Below are positions 1-10,196 of a stretch of 64,000 bases of DNA, in pieces. The notes below the pieces were generated by a model, which was given only the letters and a program-made list of their open reading frames with translations, searched no databases and was not told the origin of the DNA. Made by a program: the position numbers and the translations under genes. The DNA comes from Gemmatimonadaceae bacterium (GTDB lineage: Bacteria; Gemmatimonadota; Gemmatimonadetes; Gemmatimonadales; Gemmatimonadaceae). The stretch is taken from NCBI GenBank assembly GCA_014377535.1, contig JACMPK010000229.1, forward strand, positions 27,692 to 91,691, written 5' to 3'. Within the stretch, counting starts at the first letter, position 1. Each line of letters begins with the position of its first letter.

Positions 1-120
1 CGCTGGTGGCGCACGCGATCCAGATCCGCGATGCGGCACCAGTGAGCGCACCCGACCAATCCACCGCGATGCAATCCATGCCGGTCGACGTCAGCGCGCG
101 AGCGCGTGCACGATCCGGAT

Positions 121-1662
121 TCAGCGGCGACGCGTGCCCGTCAGCGCACCAAGCAGCGTGCGCGTGAGCGTGCCGGCGATCGTGACGGCGATCGTCCGTG
201 CAACGGGTGAACGGAGAAACGCGCCGAGTGCGCTCTCCTCCCCGCGTGCGCCGGCTTTCGGCGCAGCCGCGGTCGTCGCGCTGGCGCTGGCGGACGCTCC
301 CAGCTGCGCCGCCTGCGCGGCGACGGCGTGCTTGCGCTCGAGCATCTCGCGTGCGGAGTCGCGATCCACCGCCGTCGCGTACTTCCGCGCCTGCGGTGTG
401 GTGAGTCGCGGCGCAATCTCCTCAGCCGTCAACGGTCCCATGCGCGACGATGGCGGCACGAGGTGACAGGCGAACGGCATCGTCGGCGTGCCCTTCGCCG
501 TCAGCGTAGACACCAGCGCCTCGCCCGTGCCGAGCGTCGTGAGAAGCGCCTCGATATCGTAGAAGCCGGTTTTCGGGATCGTGCGCGCCGTGGAGCGAAG
601 CTGCTTCTCATCGTCGGGCGTGAAGGCGCGCAACGCATGCTGCACGCGATTCCCCAGCTGGCCAAGCACGGTCTCTGGAATGTCGCGCGGATGCTGTGTG
701 ATGAAAAAGACGCCCACGCCCTTTGACCGGATCAGGCGCACGACCTTCTCGATCTCGTCGCGCATCGATTCGCTCGCGTCGTCGAACAGCAGGTGAGCCT
801 CATCGAAGAAGAACACCAGCTTCGGCTTGGCGAGGTCACCGACTTCGGGCAGCATCGCATACATCTCGGCCAGCATCCAGAGCATGAAGGTCGAAAACAG
901 CGCGGGTTTGTCCTGGACGTCGGCGAGCGAGAGCACCGAGATCAGGCCGCGCCCATCGCGCTCGACGGAGAACAGGTCGTTCAGGTCGAAGGCCGGCTCA
1001 CCGAAGAACCGGTCGGCACCCTGCGATTCCAGGCCGATGATGTTGCGCAGCAGCACACCGACCGTGGCCTTCGACATGCCGCCGTACTCCTTCAACTCCG
1101 CCGCGCCCTCGTCGCCAAGGTACTGCAGCACCTCGCGCAGGTCGCTCAGGTCCAGCAGCAGCAGGCCCTTGTCGTCGCAATACTTGAAGACGAGTGCGAG
1201 CACGCTGGACTGCGTCTCGTTCAATCCCAGCACCTTCGACATCAGCAGCGGGCCGAAATCGGAGACGGTGGCGCGAAGCTGACCACCGGTCTTGCCGGTG
1301 AGCGACAGCAGTTCGACCGGGAAGCCGGTGGGCTGCCAGACGTGACCGGTCGCCCTGGCGCGCTCGTCGATCTTCGGATGCGCGGTGCCCGCCAGCGCGA
1401 TGCCGCCCACATCGCCCTTCACGTCGGCCAGGAAGACCGGCACACCCTGCGCCGAGAGCTGCTCGGCCATCAGCTGCAGGGTCTTCGTCTTGCCGGTACC
1501 CGTCGCGCCGGCAATCAGGCCATGGCGCGTCATCATCGCGAGCGGCAGCCGCACGAGCGGCCGCGGATCGATCGCGCCCTCGTGCATCACCGCACCCAGA
1601 GTGTTGCCGGGCAGGTCAGTCGGAAAGGCGGAGATGGCAGCGGCCAGCAGGGCGTCGTTCAT
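121..1662 (-). CDS. HerA-like / DUF853 family ATPase
   Basis: ORF 121..1872 (-); likely start MNDALLAAAISAF at 1662. Walker A GATGTGKTKTLQ and Walker B KLVFFFDEAHLLF; IRSKGVGVFFITQHPRDIPETVLGQLGNRVQHALRAF is typical of HerA/DUF853. Confidence 0.88.
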   Translation of the reverse strand: MNDALLAAAISAFPTDLPGNTLGAVMHEGAIDPRPLVRLPLAMMTRHGLIAGATGTGKTKTLQLMAEQLSAQGVPVFLADVKGDVGGIALAGTAHPKIDERARATGHVWQPTGFPVELLSLTGKTGGQLRATVSDFGPLLMSKVLGLNETQSSVLALVFKYCDDKGLLLLDLSDLREVLQYLGDEGAAELKEYGGMSKATVGVLLRNIIGLESQGADRFFGEPAFDLNDLFSVERDGRGLISVLSLADVQDKPALFSTFMLWMLAEMYAMLPEVGDLAKPKLVFFFDEAHLLFDDASESMRDEIEKVVRLIRSKGVGVFFITQHPRDIPETVLGQLGNRVQHALRAFTPDDEKQLRSTARTIPKTGFYDIEALLTTLGTGEALVSTLTAKGTPTMPFACHLVPPSSRMGPLTAEEIAPRLTTPQARKYATAVDRDSAREMLERKHAVAAQAAQLGASASASATTAAAPKAGARGEESALGAFLRSPVARTIAVTIAGTLTRTLLGALTGTRRR

Positions 1663-1732
1663 GGCGCGGGCGAGGACGGGGAAGCAACGGATGCAGACTC
1701 TGGCGGCGGACGGAATGATATAGAATTGCGGC

Positions 1733-2899
1733 ATGACACGCTCTGTCTCGACCCTGGTGATCGGTGGTGGTGTGATCGGCGCATCCGTTGCGTGGCACCT
1801 GCAGCAGCGCGGTGTGCGCGACGTGCTGGTGGTGGATGCGTCGCCGGGGCCCGGGTGTGGCAGCACCGGCAAGGCGACCGGCGGCTATCGCGGCCAGTTC
1901 GCAAACCGCATCAACGTGGAGCTGTCGTTGCTCTCACGCGCAAAGCTGCTGCGATTCGTGGACGACGTCGGCGTCGATCCCGAGTACCGTCCCGTAGGCT
2001 ACCTCTTCCTGGCCGATGACCAGGCGACGCTGAACAGTTTCCGCGCGGCTCGTGACATCCAGCATGCCGCCGGCCTGACCGAGGCCTGCGAGCTCACGCT
2101 GGACGAGGCGCAGCGCATCAATCCGCACGTGGTGCTGGATGGCGTTGTCGGTGCCGCATGGTGTCCCAGCGATGCGACCATCCGACCCTTGAACATCCTG
2201 CGTGGCTACCTCGATGCCGCGCGGCGCGGCGGGGTGCAGGTGCAGTGGAATGCGCCCGTAGAGGGCATGGAGCGTGAGGCCAATGGATGCATCACGCACG
2301 TTACGGTGGCGGGTGAGCGGATTGCCGTGGGGCAGGTCGTGAATGCAGCCGGTGCCTGGTCGGCCCGGATTGCGGCGATGGCTGGCGTGGACCTGCCCGT
2401 GACGCCTGCGCGCCGGCAGATCGCGTGCACCGAACCGCTGACGGCACTGGACGACAGCTTTCCGATGACCATCTGGACGCGGGATGCGTTTCACCTGCGC
2501 ATCCGTGACCGCCGCGCGCTGCTGAACTGGCCCGTCGACACGCTGCGTGACGATCCGTATGCGCTGGATGTGGACGAGCCCATGGTGGAGCGGGTCATGG
2601 CGATTGCACGTGAGCGCGTGCCGCTGATGCGCACGACCGCGCTGGATGCGTCGGCGCATTGGGTGGGCCTGTACGAAATGAGCCCCGACAAGACGGTGAT
2701 CTTCGGTCGCGCACGGTCCTGCGACAACCTGCTGCTGGTGAATGGCTCGTCGGGGCATGGCGTGATGCACTCGCCGATCCTGGGCCAGCTGGCGGCGGAG
2801 CTGCTCTGCGATGGTGTTACGCGTACGCTCGATGTGCATGCGCTGCGGCTGGAACGCTTTGCGGAGGGCGACGCCCAGCCGATCAGCGGACTGCTGTGA
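1733..2899 (+). CDS. FAD-dependent oxidoreductase (DAO family, sarcosine/glycine oxidase-like)
   Basis: N-terminal VIGGGVIGASVAWHLQQRG dinucleotide-binding motif, GSTGKATGGYRGQF and C-terminal NGSSGHGVMHSPILGQLAAELL. Confidence 0.88.
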   Translation: MTRSVSTLVIGGGVIGASVAWHLQQRGVRDVLVVDASPGPGCGSTGKATGGYRGQFANRINVELSLLSRAKLLRFVDDVGVDPEYRPVGYLFLADDQATLNSFRAARDIQHAAGLTEACELTLDEAQRINPHVVLDGVVGAAWCPSDATIRPLNILRGYLDAARRGGVQVQWNAPVEGMEREANGCITHVTVAGERIAVGQVVNAAGAWSARIAAMAGVDLPVTPARRQIACTEPLTALDDSFPMTIWTRDAFHLRIRDRRALLNWPVDTLRDDPYALDVDEPMVERVMAIARERVPLMRTTALDASAHWVGLYEMSPDKTVIFGRARSCDNLLLVNGSSGHGVMHSPILGQLAAELLCDGVTRTLDVHALRLERFAEGDAQPISGLL

Positions 2900-3026
2900 A
2901 CGCGTGACGCGTGTCGCGGGCGCAGCGCACGTCGAGCGTCCGAGGCCATGAAGCCGTTAGAATGAGCAAGCTGCGCCACGATATCAGGGTCGTGCGAGGC
3001 GCTGTCCGCCCTCCCGTTCCCGGTGC

Positions 3027-5426
3027 ATGCTGGTTTCACTGTTCGCGCTACTGCAGCTTGCCGCGCCCTCAAGTCCCATCCCGCCAGCGCCGCGTGCGGC
3101 GACTCCGGTCGCCGATACTCAGCTGGTCTACAGCGGCCGCGCGGGTGCGCTGAACGTGCGCGCGGTGCGCATCGACACGTCGGTCACGGTGGACGGTCAT
3201 CTCGACGAAGGCGTGTGGTCGCGGGCCGCGGTGCTGACGGCGTTCACCAGCTTCAACCCCGTGGACGGTCGCCGCGCACAGGACTCCACCGAGGTGCGCA
3301 TCTGGCATGCAGCCGACGCCATCTACGTCGGTGTCCGCGCGTGGGCAGCACCCGGCACCGTGCGTGCGACGCTGGCCGAGCGTGACAAGATCAGCAACGA
3401 CGACTGGGTGGCAATCTCGTTCGACACCTTCAACGACCGTCGCCGCGCGTTCACCTTCGGCGTGAATCCGCTGGGCGTGCAGGCCGATGGCATGCGCAAC
3501 GAACAGCAGGCGCCGCCGGGCGCATCGAAGGCGTCGCTGGCGACCGTGGACCTCACGCAGGACTACGTGTGGCAGTCGAAGGGGCGCCTGCTCGACGACG
3601 GCTACGAAGTGGAGCTGCGCATTCCGTTCAAGTCCATCCGCTTCCAGCGTGGCGAGGGACAGGATTGGGGCCTGCAGGTGGTGCGGCAGACGCAGCGCAC
3701 CGGCTTCCAGGACACCTGGGCCCCGACATCACGCGCGAAGCAGGCGTACCAGGCGCAGGCGGGCTACCTGCGCGGGCTGCGCGGCATGCGGCGCGGACTC
3801 GTGCTGGACGTCACACCCAACTCCATCGCGTTCGCCGACGGTGCGCGCGACTCGACGACCACGGCATGGAAGTACGGCACACGCGTGACGGCCGGCACCG
3901 ATGTGCGCTGGGGCGTGACGAGCAACTTCACGCTCAACGGCACCATCAATCCCGATTTCAGCCAGGTCGAGACCGACGTGGGGCAGATTCCCGGCGACGT
4001 GCGCTTTGCGTTGTTCTTTCCCGAGTTGCGCCCGTTCTTCGTGGAAGGCAGCGAACAGTTCGACGCGCCGAATCGCCTCGTGAACACGCGCCAGATCGCC
4101 GAGCCGCTGGGCGCGATCAAGCTCACGGGCAAGATCCCGAAGACCGACGTGGGCCTGCTCACCGCGATCGACGATGCAGCCGGCAGCGCCGATGGGTCCA
4201 CCCATCCGATCTTCACGATCCTGCGCCTGCGTCGCGACCTCGGCGACCAGAGCAACGTCGGCATGGTGTACACCGATCGCACGGAAGGCGCGTCGTTCAA
4301 CCGCGTGGCGGGGCTCGATTCGCGCCTGCAGTATCGCGGCGTGTACAGCAGCGAGCTGCGGCTCGCGGGCAGCATGACGCGTGACGCCACGAGGCGCCGC
4401 GATGGCGCGATCTGGGAAGCCAACAGCGGCCGCACCGGACGCTCGTACGGCTTCCGCTACACCGTGCAGGCCATCACGCCCGATTTCGAGACGCGCTCCG
4501 GCTTCGTGAACCGCAACGACTTCGTGCGTACCTCCGTGAACCAGCGGTGGACACGCTTCGGCCGGCGCGGCGGCTGGTGGGACCAGCAGCAGCAGTTCAG
4601 CACCACCAACATCACCTGGACCTACGACGGATTCCTGAAGCGCGCACGTCCGCTCGAGATCCGCTCCACGCTGGACAACCTGTTCGTGTTGCGCGGCGGC
4701 TGGCGATTGAACGTGATTCCCGAACTGCAGTCCACGCGCTTCGATCCACGCCGGTACGCGCGTGTCGTGACGCGTGGTGACGGCGCTGACACGACAGCCT
4801 TCACGCCCGGCAGCCCGCGCACGCAGGCCAACGTCGTGCTCTCGGCCAGCACGCCGCAGTGGCGCCGGCTCGGCGCAACGATGTCCACGACCCTGGGGCG
4901 TGAGGCGGAGTTCTTCGAGACCGCGGCCGTGCACCGGCGCGACATCGATGGAAGCGTGGACCTGCGCCCCACGTCGAAGCTGCGCGTCGGCGCGCTGCTG
5001 CGCTATCAACAGTTCGATCGGGTCCGCGACGGATCACCATTCAGTACGCAATTCGTGCCGCGCCTGCGCGTGGAGTACCAGTTCTCGCGGGCGCTCTTCC
5101 TGCGGGCGATCGGGCAGGGTGAGCTGCGGCGGCGCAGTGCGCTGCGCGACCCGCGCACGGAGCGGCCGCTCTACATCCGCGCGGGCGATGGCAGCCTGCG
5201 CGCACTCACCGCATCGCGCGCGCTCATCGGGCGTGCTGACCTGCTGCTGTCGTACCTGCCAAGTCCCGGTACGGTGGTGTTCATCGGGTACGGCAGCGCC
5301 GCCGACGCCACCGAGACGCAGCGCCCGTACGACGCGCGTCGCACGACCGACGGGCTGTTCGTGAAGGTCAGCTACCTCTTTCGTGTGAAGGGTCAGGCGC
5401 CTGCCACCGCCGTCGCGCGACCGTAG
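3027..5426 (+). CDS. DUF5916 / CBM9-like domain secreted or outer-membrane protein
   Basis: N-terminal signal peptide; VDGHLDEGVWSRAAVLTAFTSFNPVDGRRAQDSTEVRIWHAADAIYVGVRAW and NPDFSQVETDVGQIPGDVRFALFFPELRPFFVEGSEQF are hallmark DUF5916 stretches. Confidence 0.85.
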   Translation: MLVSLFALLQLAAPSSPIPPAPRAATPVADTQLVYSGRAGALNVRAVRIDTSVTVDGHLDEGVWSRAAVLTAFTSFNPVDGRRAQDSTEVRIWHAADAIYVGVRAWAAPGTVRATLAERDKISNDDWVAISFDTFNDRRRAFTFGVNPLGVQADGMRNEQQAPPGASKASLATVDLTQDYVWQSKGRLLDDGYEVELRIPFKSIRFQRGEGQDWGLQVVRQTQRTGFQDTWAPTSRAKQAYQAQAGYLRGLRGMRRGLVLDVTPNSIAFADGARDSTTTAWKYGTRVTAGTDVRWGVTSNFTLNGTINPDFSQVETDVGQIPGDVRFALFFPELRPFFVEGSEQFDAPNRLVNTRQIAEPLGAIKLTGKIPKTDVGLLTAIDDAAGSADGSTHPIFTILRLRRDLGDQSNVGMVYTDRTEGASFNRVAGLDSRLQYRGVYSSELRLAGSMTRDATRRRDGAIWEANSGRTGRSYGFRYTVQAITPDFETRSGFVNRNDFVRTSVNQRWTRFGRRGGWWDQQQQFSTTNITWTYDGFLKRARPLEIRSTLDNLFVLRGGWRLNVIPELQSTRFDPRRYARVVTRGDGADTTAFTPGSPRTQANVVLSASTPQWRRLGATMSTTLGREAEFFETAAVHRRDIDGSVDLRPTSKLRVGALLRYQQFDRVRDGSPFSTQFVPRLRVEYQFSRALFLRAIGQGELRRRSALRDPRTERPLYIRAGDGSLRALTASRALIGRADLLLSYLPSPGTVVFIGYGSAADATETQRPYDARRTTDGLFVKVSYLFRVKGQAPATAVARP

Positions 5427-5553
5427 CAGGCCGCGTCTGCGGCGTGGGCAAGCCGCGCACAGCAATTGCTTTTTATCACGGGGCGTGACCGGCCGACGCG
5501 GCCGATCATGCGCGACCATGCGGTGTGGCGCCCACCTGTGCCCTGTGAAGTCC

Positions 5554-7899
5554 ATGATGCCCTCTCGATTCCGACGCGCACGCGGCGTTGCGACCCGGCA
5601 GTTCCTGTCGGCAGTTGCTGCCGTCACTGCATTTTCTGCCTGCTCCGGCGGCGGTGGCCGGAAGACGACGATCACGCGCCTCACCGAACCGGTCATCGCG
5701 TCAGTGGCGCTGACCGTGGCCGGTAGTGGTTCCGGCAGCGGGCGCGTGACGTCCACACCGGCGGGCATCGAGTGCGCCGTGTCGAGCGGCGCGGCGAGTG
5801 GCATCTGCTCCGCGCGCTTCACACCCGGCACGCTCGTGACCCTCGAGACGCTGCCCGGTGCCACATCGGTGTTCCTCGCGTTCGGCGGTGACTGCGCGCT
5901 GTCATCATGCCAGACCACGATGGAAGCGCCGCGCACCGTGACGGCGACGTTCGTCCCGAACGTTCTCGCCGTGCTCGCGAATGCTGCGTCGATCGGTACT
6001 GGGCGGATCGTCAGCACACCAGCGGGCATCGACTGCATGCTGAACGGCACGGCACCCGGCACGGGATCATGCAGCGCAAGCTTTCCCGGGGGCACCGCAG
6101 TCTCGCTGGCGCAGGACGCGGCGGCCGGTGCGGTGTTTCAAGCGTGGGGCACCAACTGCATCGGCGATCCGTGCACGGTGACGATGAATGGGCAGCGTAC
6201 CGTGGACGCCACATTCCGCCTGCCGTTGGTGCCGTCACCGGCGCCGACGCCGCCTCCCGCCCCGACACCGCCACCGCCACCGCCGGCCGATGTCCCCGCG
6301 ATGCTGACCGTCAGTCCGTCGCCGACGTCGCGCGGCAGTGGCACCATCACGAGCCTCCCGGCCGGCATCAACTGCCTGGTCGCTGACGGCTCCACCTCCG
6401 GTGTGTGCAGCCTGGCGTTCCCGATGAATACTGCCGTCACACTCTCGCAGGTCGCGCGCGGCATCAGCATCCTGCATGGCTGGGGCGGTGACTGCATCGG
6501 CAATCCGTGCCAGATGTCACTCGCACGGCCGCGCGTCGCGGAAATCACATATCGTCTGCCGCCGCCGGGTATCGTGACGGTCAGCGGGGTCGGGACGGGC
6601 ACGGGCGCCGTGACGAGTTCCCCATCAGGTATTTCATGCACAGTTACCGCTGGTGTGACGAGCGGCATCTGCAGTGCCTCGTTCGAGGTGGGCGGCACGG
6701 TCACCTTGGTCGCAGGCGGCACCGCGAACGCCAGCTTTGATGGCTTCAGTGGTGCCTGCACTGGCGGCAGCTGTGCCGTTGCGGGCGCAAGCAGCATGAC
6801 CAGCGTGGTGACGGCGGCATTCACGGCCGCGCCGCAGCGCCTCACGGTCACCGCAGGTGCGGGATCGGCTGGCGGTGGCGTGATCACGAGCACGCCCATC
6901 GGCATCAGCTGCGTGCTCGTGGGATCAGCCACGAGTGGCACCTGCACGGCACTCTTCGCGGCAAACACGGTCGTCACGATGCAGCCAGTCAGCAGCGGCA
7001 ACGCGCGCTTCGCCAGCTGGACCGGCGACTGCGTGGCCGACCCGTGTCAGGTGGTGATGTCGCAGCCACGAACCGCACTCGCCAGCTTCCACACGCAGGG
7101 GCTCACGATCAGCGCGGGCGGCAGCGGACATGGTGTCGTCACCAGCGTGCCCACGGGCATCAGTTGCACCGTCACCGCTGGACTCGTCGGCGGCATCTGC
7201 GCGGCGACGTTCCCGCCGAACACCGTCGTCGTGCTCACGGCGACACCGTCAGGCCTTTCGTCATTCTCCGGCTATTCAGGCGCATGCGCCGGCAGTACGT
7301 GCACGACGAGCGTCCTGCCCGGCATCACCGGCGCGGTGACCGCACAGTTCACCGCTCCACCCACACTGACGCTCGGCGCCAGTGCGGGCTCGGAAGGCGG
7401 CGGCACGTTGACCAGCAGCCCGTCTGGCCTGAGCTGCACCCTGAGCTGGACGTCGGCCACGGGCAGCTGCTCCACGGCCTATGCGCTCGGCACGAACATC
7501 ACGGTCACGCAGACGCCCGCCGGCGGCAGTGTGTTCCTGAACTGGGCCGGTGCATGCACAGGCGGCGGCACTTGCCAGGTCACGATGTCGCAAGTGCGTG
7601 CGGTGCAGGCCCTCTACCGGCGGGCCGTGCCCGGCGCGGTGACCGTGGCGACGGGCAGCGGCACCGGGAACGGGTCCGTCTCCAGCTCACCGGGCGGCGT
7701 CGCCTGCTCCATCACCGGTGGCGTGCGGAGCGGGATCTGTCGCGCGATCTTTCCCGTCGGATCGACCGTGACGCTGCTCGCGATTCCAGCGAGCGGTCAC
7801 ACCTTCACCGGCTTCACGGGTTCATGCACCGGCATGACGTGCACGCTGACCGTGCCGGAGAATGGGGACATCACGGTCGCGGCGAACTTCACCCGGTAA
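5554..7899 (+). CDS. Secreted protein with eight divergent InlB-like Cys-containing repeats
   Basis: Signal/lipobox-like SAVAAVTAFSACSGGGG, then eight ~85-90 aa repeats of the type GxVTSxPxGIxCxxxxGxxSGxCxAxF...FxxWxGxCxGxxCxVxM...VTAxF. Confidence 0.75.
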   Translation: MMPSRFRRARGVATRQFLSAVAAVTAFSACSGGGGRKTTITRLTEPVIASVALTVAGSGSGSGRVTSTPAGIECAVSSGAASGICSARFTPGTLVTLETLPGATSVFLAFGGDCALSSCQTTMEAPRTVTATFVPNVLAVLANAASIGTGRIVSTPAGIDCMLNGTAPGTGSCSASFPGGTAVSLAQDAAAGAVFQAWGTNCIGDPCTVTMNGQRTVDATFRLPLVPSPAPTPPPAPTPPPPPPADVPAMLTVSPSPTSRGSGTITSLPAGINCLVADGSTSGVCSLAFPMNTAVTLSQVARGISILHGWGGDCIGNPCQMSLARPRVAEITYRLPPPGIVTVSGVGTGTGAVTSSPSGISCTVTAGVTSGICSASFEVGGTVTLVAGGTANASFDGFSGACTGGSCAVAGASSMTSVVTAAFTAAPQRLTVTAGAGSAGGGVITSTPIGISCVLVGSATSGTCTALFAANTVVTMQPVSSGNARFASWTGDCVADPCQVVMSQPRTALASFHTQGLTISAGGSGHGVVTSVPTGISCTVTAGLVGGICAATFPPNTVVVLTATPSGLSSFSGYSGACAGSTCTTSVLPGITGAVTAQFTAPPTLTLGASAGSEGGGTLTSSPSGLSCTLSWTSATGSCSTAYALGTNITVTQTPAGGSVFLNWAGACTGGGTCQVTMSQVRAVQALYRRAVPGAVTVATGSGTGNGSVSSSPGGVACSITGGVRSGICRAIFPVGSTVTLLAIPASGHTFTGFTGSCTGMTCTLTVPENGDITVAANFTR

Positions 7900-8107
7900 T
7901 ACAGTGACGATTTCTGCCGATGTGCCGGGCCGCGTGAACCAGCACCTCCACGTTCCGAAATCATGACGGCCGGGCAGGGCAGCCTGTGTAGCTTCATGCA
8001 TCGGTGAGCCGGCCACAGGTTCAACGTCCGCGCCCTGCCCTTCACGAGATGCTCGCGCCTGAGTCACCAGCAATCGACCGTCACACTGTTCTGCACCGGA
8101 GCCTGCA

Positions 8108-10072
8108 ATGAAGCCGAGCTGGCTGCGTGCCGGTCGTCGCGCGGCCCAGCTGCTTGCAATGCTCGTCGTGACGACGCTCGTGCTGCCGTACGCATTCGTG
8201 CCGGCCTACGTCGCACACGGTGCCACGCCGTTCAGCGGATCCACGCTGTTCAATCCATATGCGCACATCGGCACCCGGTGGCAGCGCGCGAACTTCCATG
8301 CGCATTCGCGGGCGTGGGGTGGACTCACCTCAGGGCATCAGTCGGTCGATGCCGTGCGTGCCGCATACACGGCGCGCGGCTACGACGTCGCGGGCGTCTC
8401 GAACTATCACCTGATCTCGCGCGCGATCGGCGACACGAATATTCTGCCCATCTACGAGCATGGGTTCAGCATCCGAAAGACCCACCAGCTGGTGATCGGT
8501 GCACGCGAGGTGACGGCCATCGATTTTCCGCTCTGGCAGACCACCCGGGCCAAGCAGTTCCTGCTGGCGCAGCTGCATGACACTGCCGCACTGACGACGG
8601 TCGTGCATCCGTACCTGCGCACCGGATACGGCATCGGGGAGCTGGCCTCACTATCCGGATACGACCTGCTGGAGGTGCGCAGCCACTGGAACGATGCGTC
8701 ACGCTGGTGGGATGCCGTGCTCACGGCCGGCAACCCTGTGTGGGCCATCGGCAACGACGACTCGCACGACGTGCGCAACCCGCGCGCGATTGGTGTCGTC
8801 TGGACGATGGTGAATGCCGCCACGTCGCGGGCACCGCAGGTGATCGATGCGCTGCGCCAGGGCGCGATGTATGTCGTCGCCGGATCCGACAGCGGATCGG
8901 CCGCCCGCCTGACCAGCGTGGCGCTGAGCGGTGACACGATCGTGACCACCTTTGATCGTCCCATGCGCAGCATCGAGGTGATCACCGATGGCGGCATCGT
9001 GCGGACGCAAGTCAGCGACCGCAGCACCGTGCGCTATGCGCTCACTCCCGACGACCACTACGCCCGCGTCGTGGCGACCGATGCCGGAGGCACACTGTAC
9101 CTGAATCCCGTGATCCGGTCCTCGGGCCGGCCCGCGCCGTGGGCCGTTCCCGTGCTGCGTCCGCTCGCAAGCCTGCTGTTCCGGCTGGGCGCCTTCGTGC
9201 TCTGGCTTGCCGCGATCACGATGCTGATGCGTGGCAGCGTCGCACGTCGTCGCTCGCAGCGACGCGCGCGCCTGCTGCAGCGGCGCACCACCCGCGCAGC
9301 CGCGCTGCTCTCGATGCTGTCGCTGTCACCGGGCAGCGCGACGGCACAGTCAAATCCACAGTCACAGTCACAGGCACAAGCACCGGCACCGGCACCGGCC
9401 TTGGCCCCGCACGCAGCGCTACCGTTCCGCATCGGCGACTACCACGAGTACGACCTGAAGTTCGGCGCGATCACCGTCGGCAGCGGCTCGCTGTCCGTCT
9501 CCGGGCCCGACACGTTGCGCGGCCGCGAAGTGTTGCGGCTGCGGTACGAAATCACCGGCGGCATTCCGTTCTTTCGCGTGCACGACGTGATGGAGAGCTG
9601 GTTCGACACCGCGGCCATGCACAGCCTCCGCTTCACGCAGGAGCTCAACGAAGGCCCGAAGCACTACCACCGGCACTTCGACTTCTACCCCGACGAGAAG
9701 ATCGTGCTGGAGCGCGGCAAGCCGCGTGCTGCGACCGTCGCATCACCGCTCGACGAGGCGTCGTTCATCTTCTACGTGCGCACACTGCGCATGGCCGTGG
9801 GCGAGACGCTGAGCTTCTCGCGCTATTTTCGCGTGGACGCGAATCCGGTGACGATCCAGGTGCTGCGACGCGAGACGATCACGGTGCCGGCCGGGACGTT
9901 CAACGCCGTCGTGGTGCAGCCCATCATCCGTACGTCAGGCATCTTTTCCAAAGGTGGACAGGCAGAGCTCTGGTTCACCGATGATGCAGTGCACACGCTC
10001 ATCCAGATGAAGGCAAAGCTGTCGTTCGGGTCGTTGAGTCTCTACCTGCGTCCGTCGCGCAACCGCCACTGA
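8108..10072 (+). CDS. PHP-like phosphoesterase domain fused to DUF3108-type domain
   Basis: N-terminal ANFHAHSRAWGGLTSGHQSVDAVRAAYTARGYDVAGVSNYH; internal TM plus signal-like segment; C-terminal DYHEYDLKFGAITVGSGSLSV...TVPAGTFNAVVVQPIIRTSGIFSKGGQAELWFTDD resembles DUF3108. Confidence 0.68.
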   Translation: MKPSWLRAGRRAAQLLAMLVVTTLVLPYAFVPAYVAHGATPFSGSTLFNPYAHIGTRWQRANFHAHSRAWGGLTSGHQSVDAVRAAYTARGYDVAGVSNYHLISRAIGDTNILPIYEHGFSIRKTHQLVIGAREVTAIDFPLWQTTRAKQFLLAQLHDTAALTTVVHPYLRTGYGIGELASLSGYDLLEVRSHWNDASRWWDAVLTAGNPVWAIGNDDSHDVRNPRAIGVVWTMVNAATSRAPQVIDALRQGAMYVVAGSDSGSAARLTSVALSGDTIVTTFDRPMRSIEVITDGGIVRTQVSDRSTVRYALTPDDHYARVVATDAGGTLYLNPVIRSSGRPAPWAVPVLRPLASLLFRLGAFVLWLAAITMLMRGSVARRRSQRRARLLQRRTTRAAALLSMLSLSPGSATAQSNPQSQSQAQAPAPAPALAPHAALPFRIGDYHEYDLKFGAITVGSGSLSVSGPDTLRGREVLRLRYEITGGIPFFRVHDVMESWFDTAAMHSLRFTQELNEGPKHYHRHFDFYPDEKIVLERGKPRAATVASPLDEASFIFYVRTLRMAVGETLSFSRYFRVDANPVTIQVLRRETITVPAGTFNAVVVQPIIRTSGIFSKGGQAELWFTDDAVHTLIQMKAKLSFGSLSLYLRPSRNRH

Positions 10073-10196
10073 TCGCGCAGTGCGGCGTGTGGGCGTCGCC
10101 GCGCACCGCGAACACAGTCGCCAAAGGCAGCGCGCGACGACTTCTGCCGGCGCTGCAGCACTCGCGGCGCGTCCGGTTGGCGAACCGATGCGCGAA

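Noticed and set aside
1-120. Possible 3' tail of a plus-strand gene at the left edge
   Set aside because: An open frame exists but runs into the HerA-like gene's antisense with no recognisable family.
134-2019. Numerous antisense ORFs over the HerA-like and other genes (e.g. 793..2019 +)
   Set aside because: Arg/His-rich compositional artefacts opposite well-supported genes.
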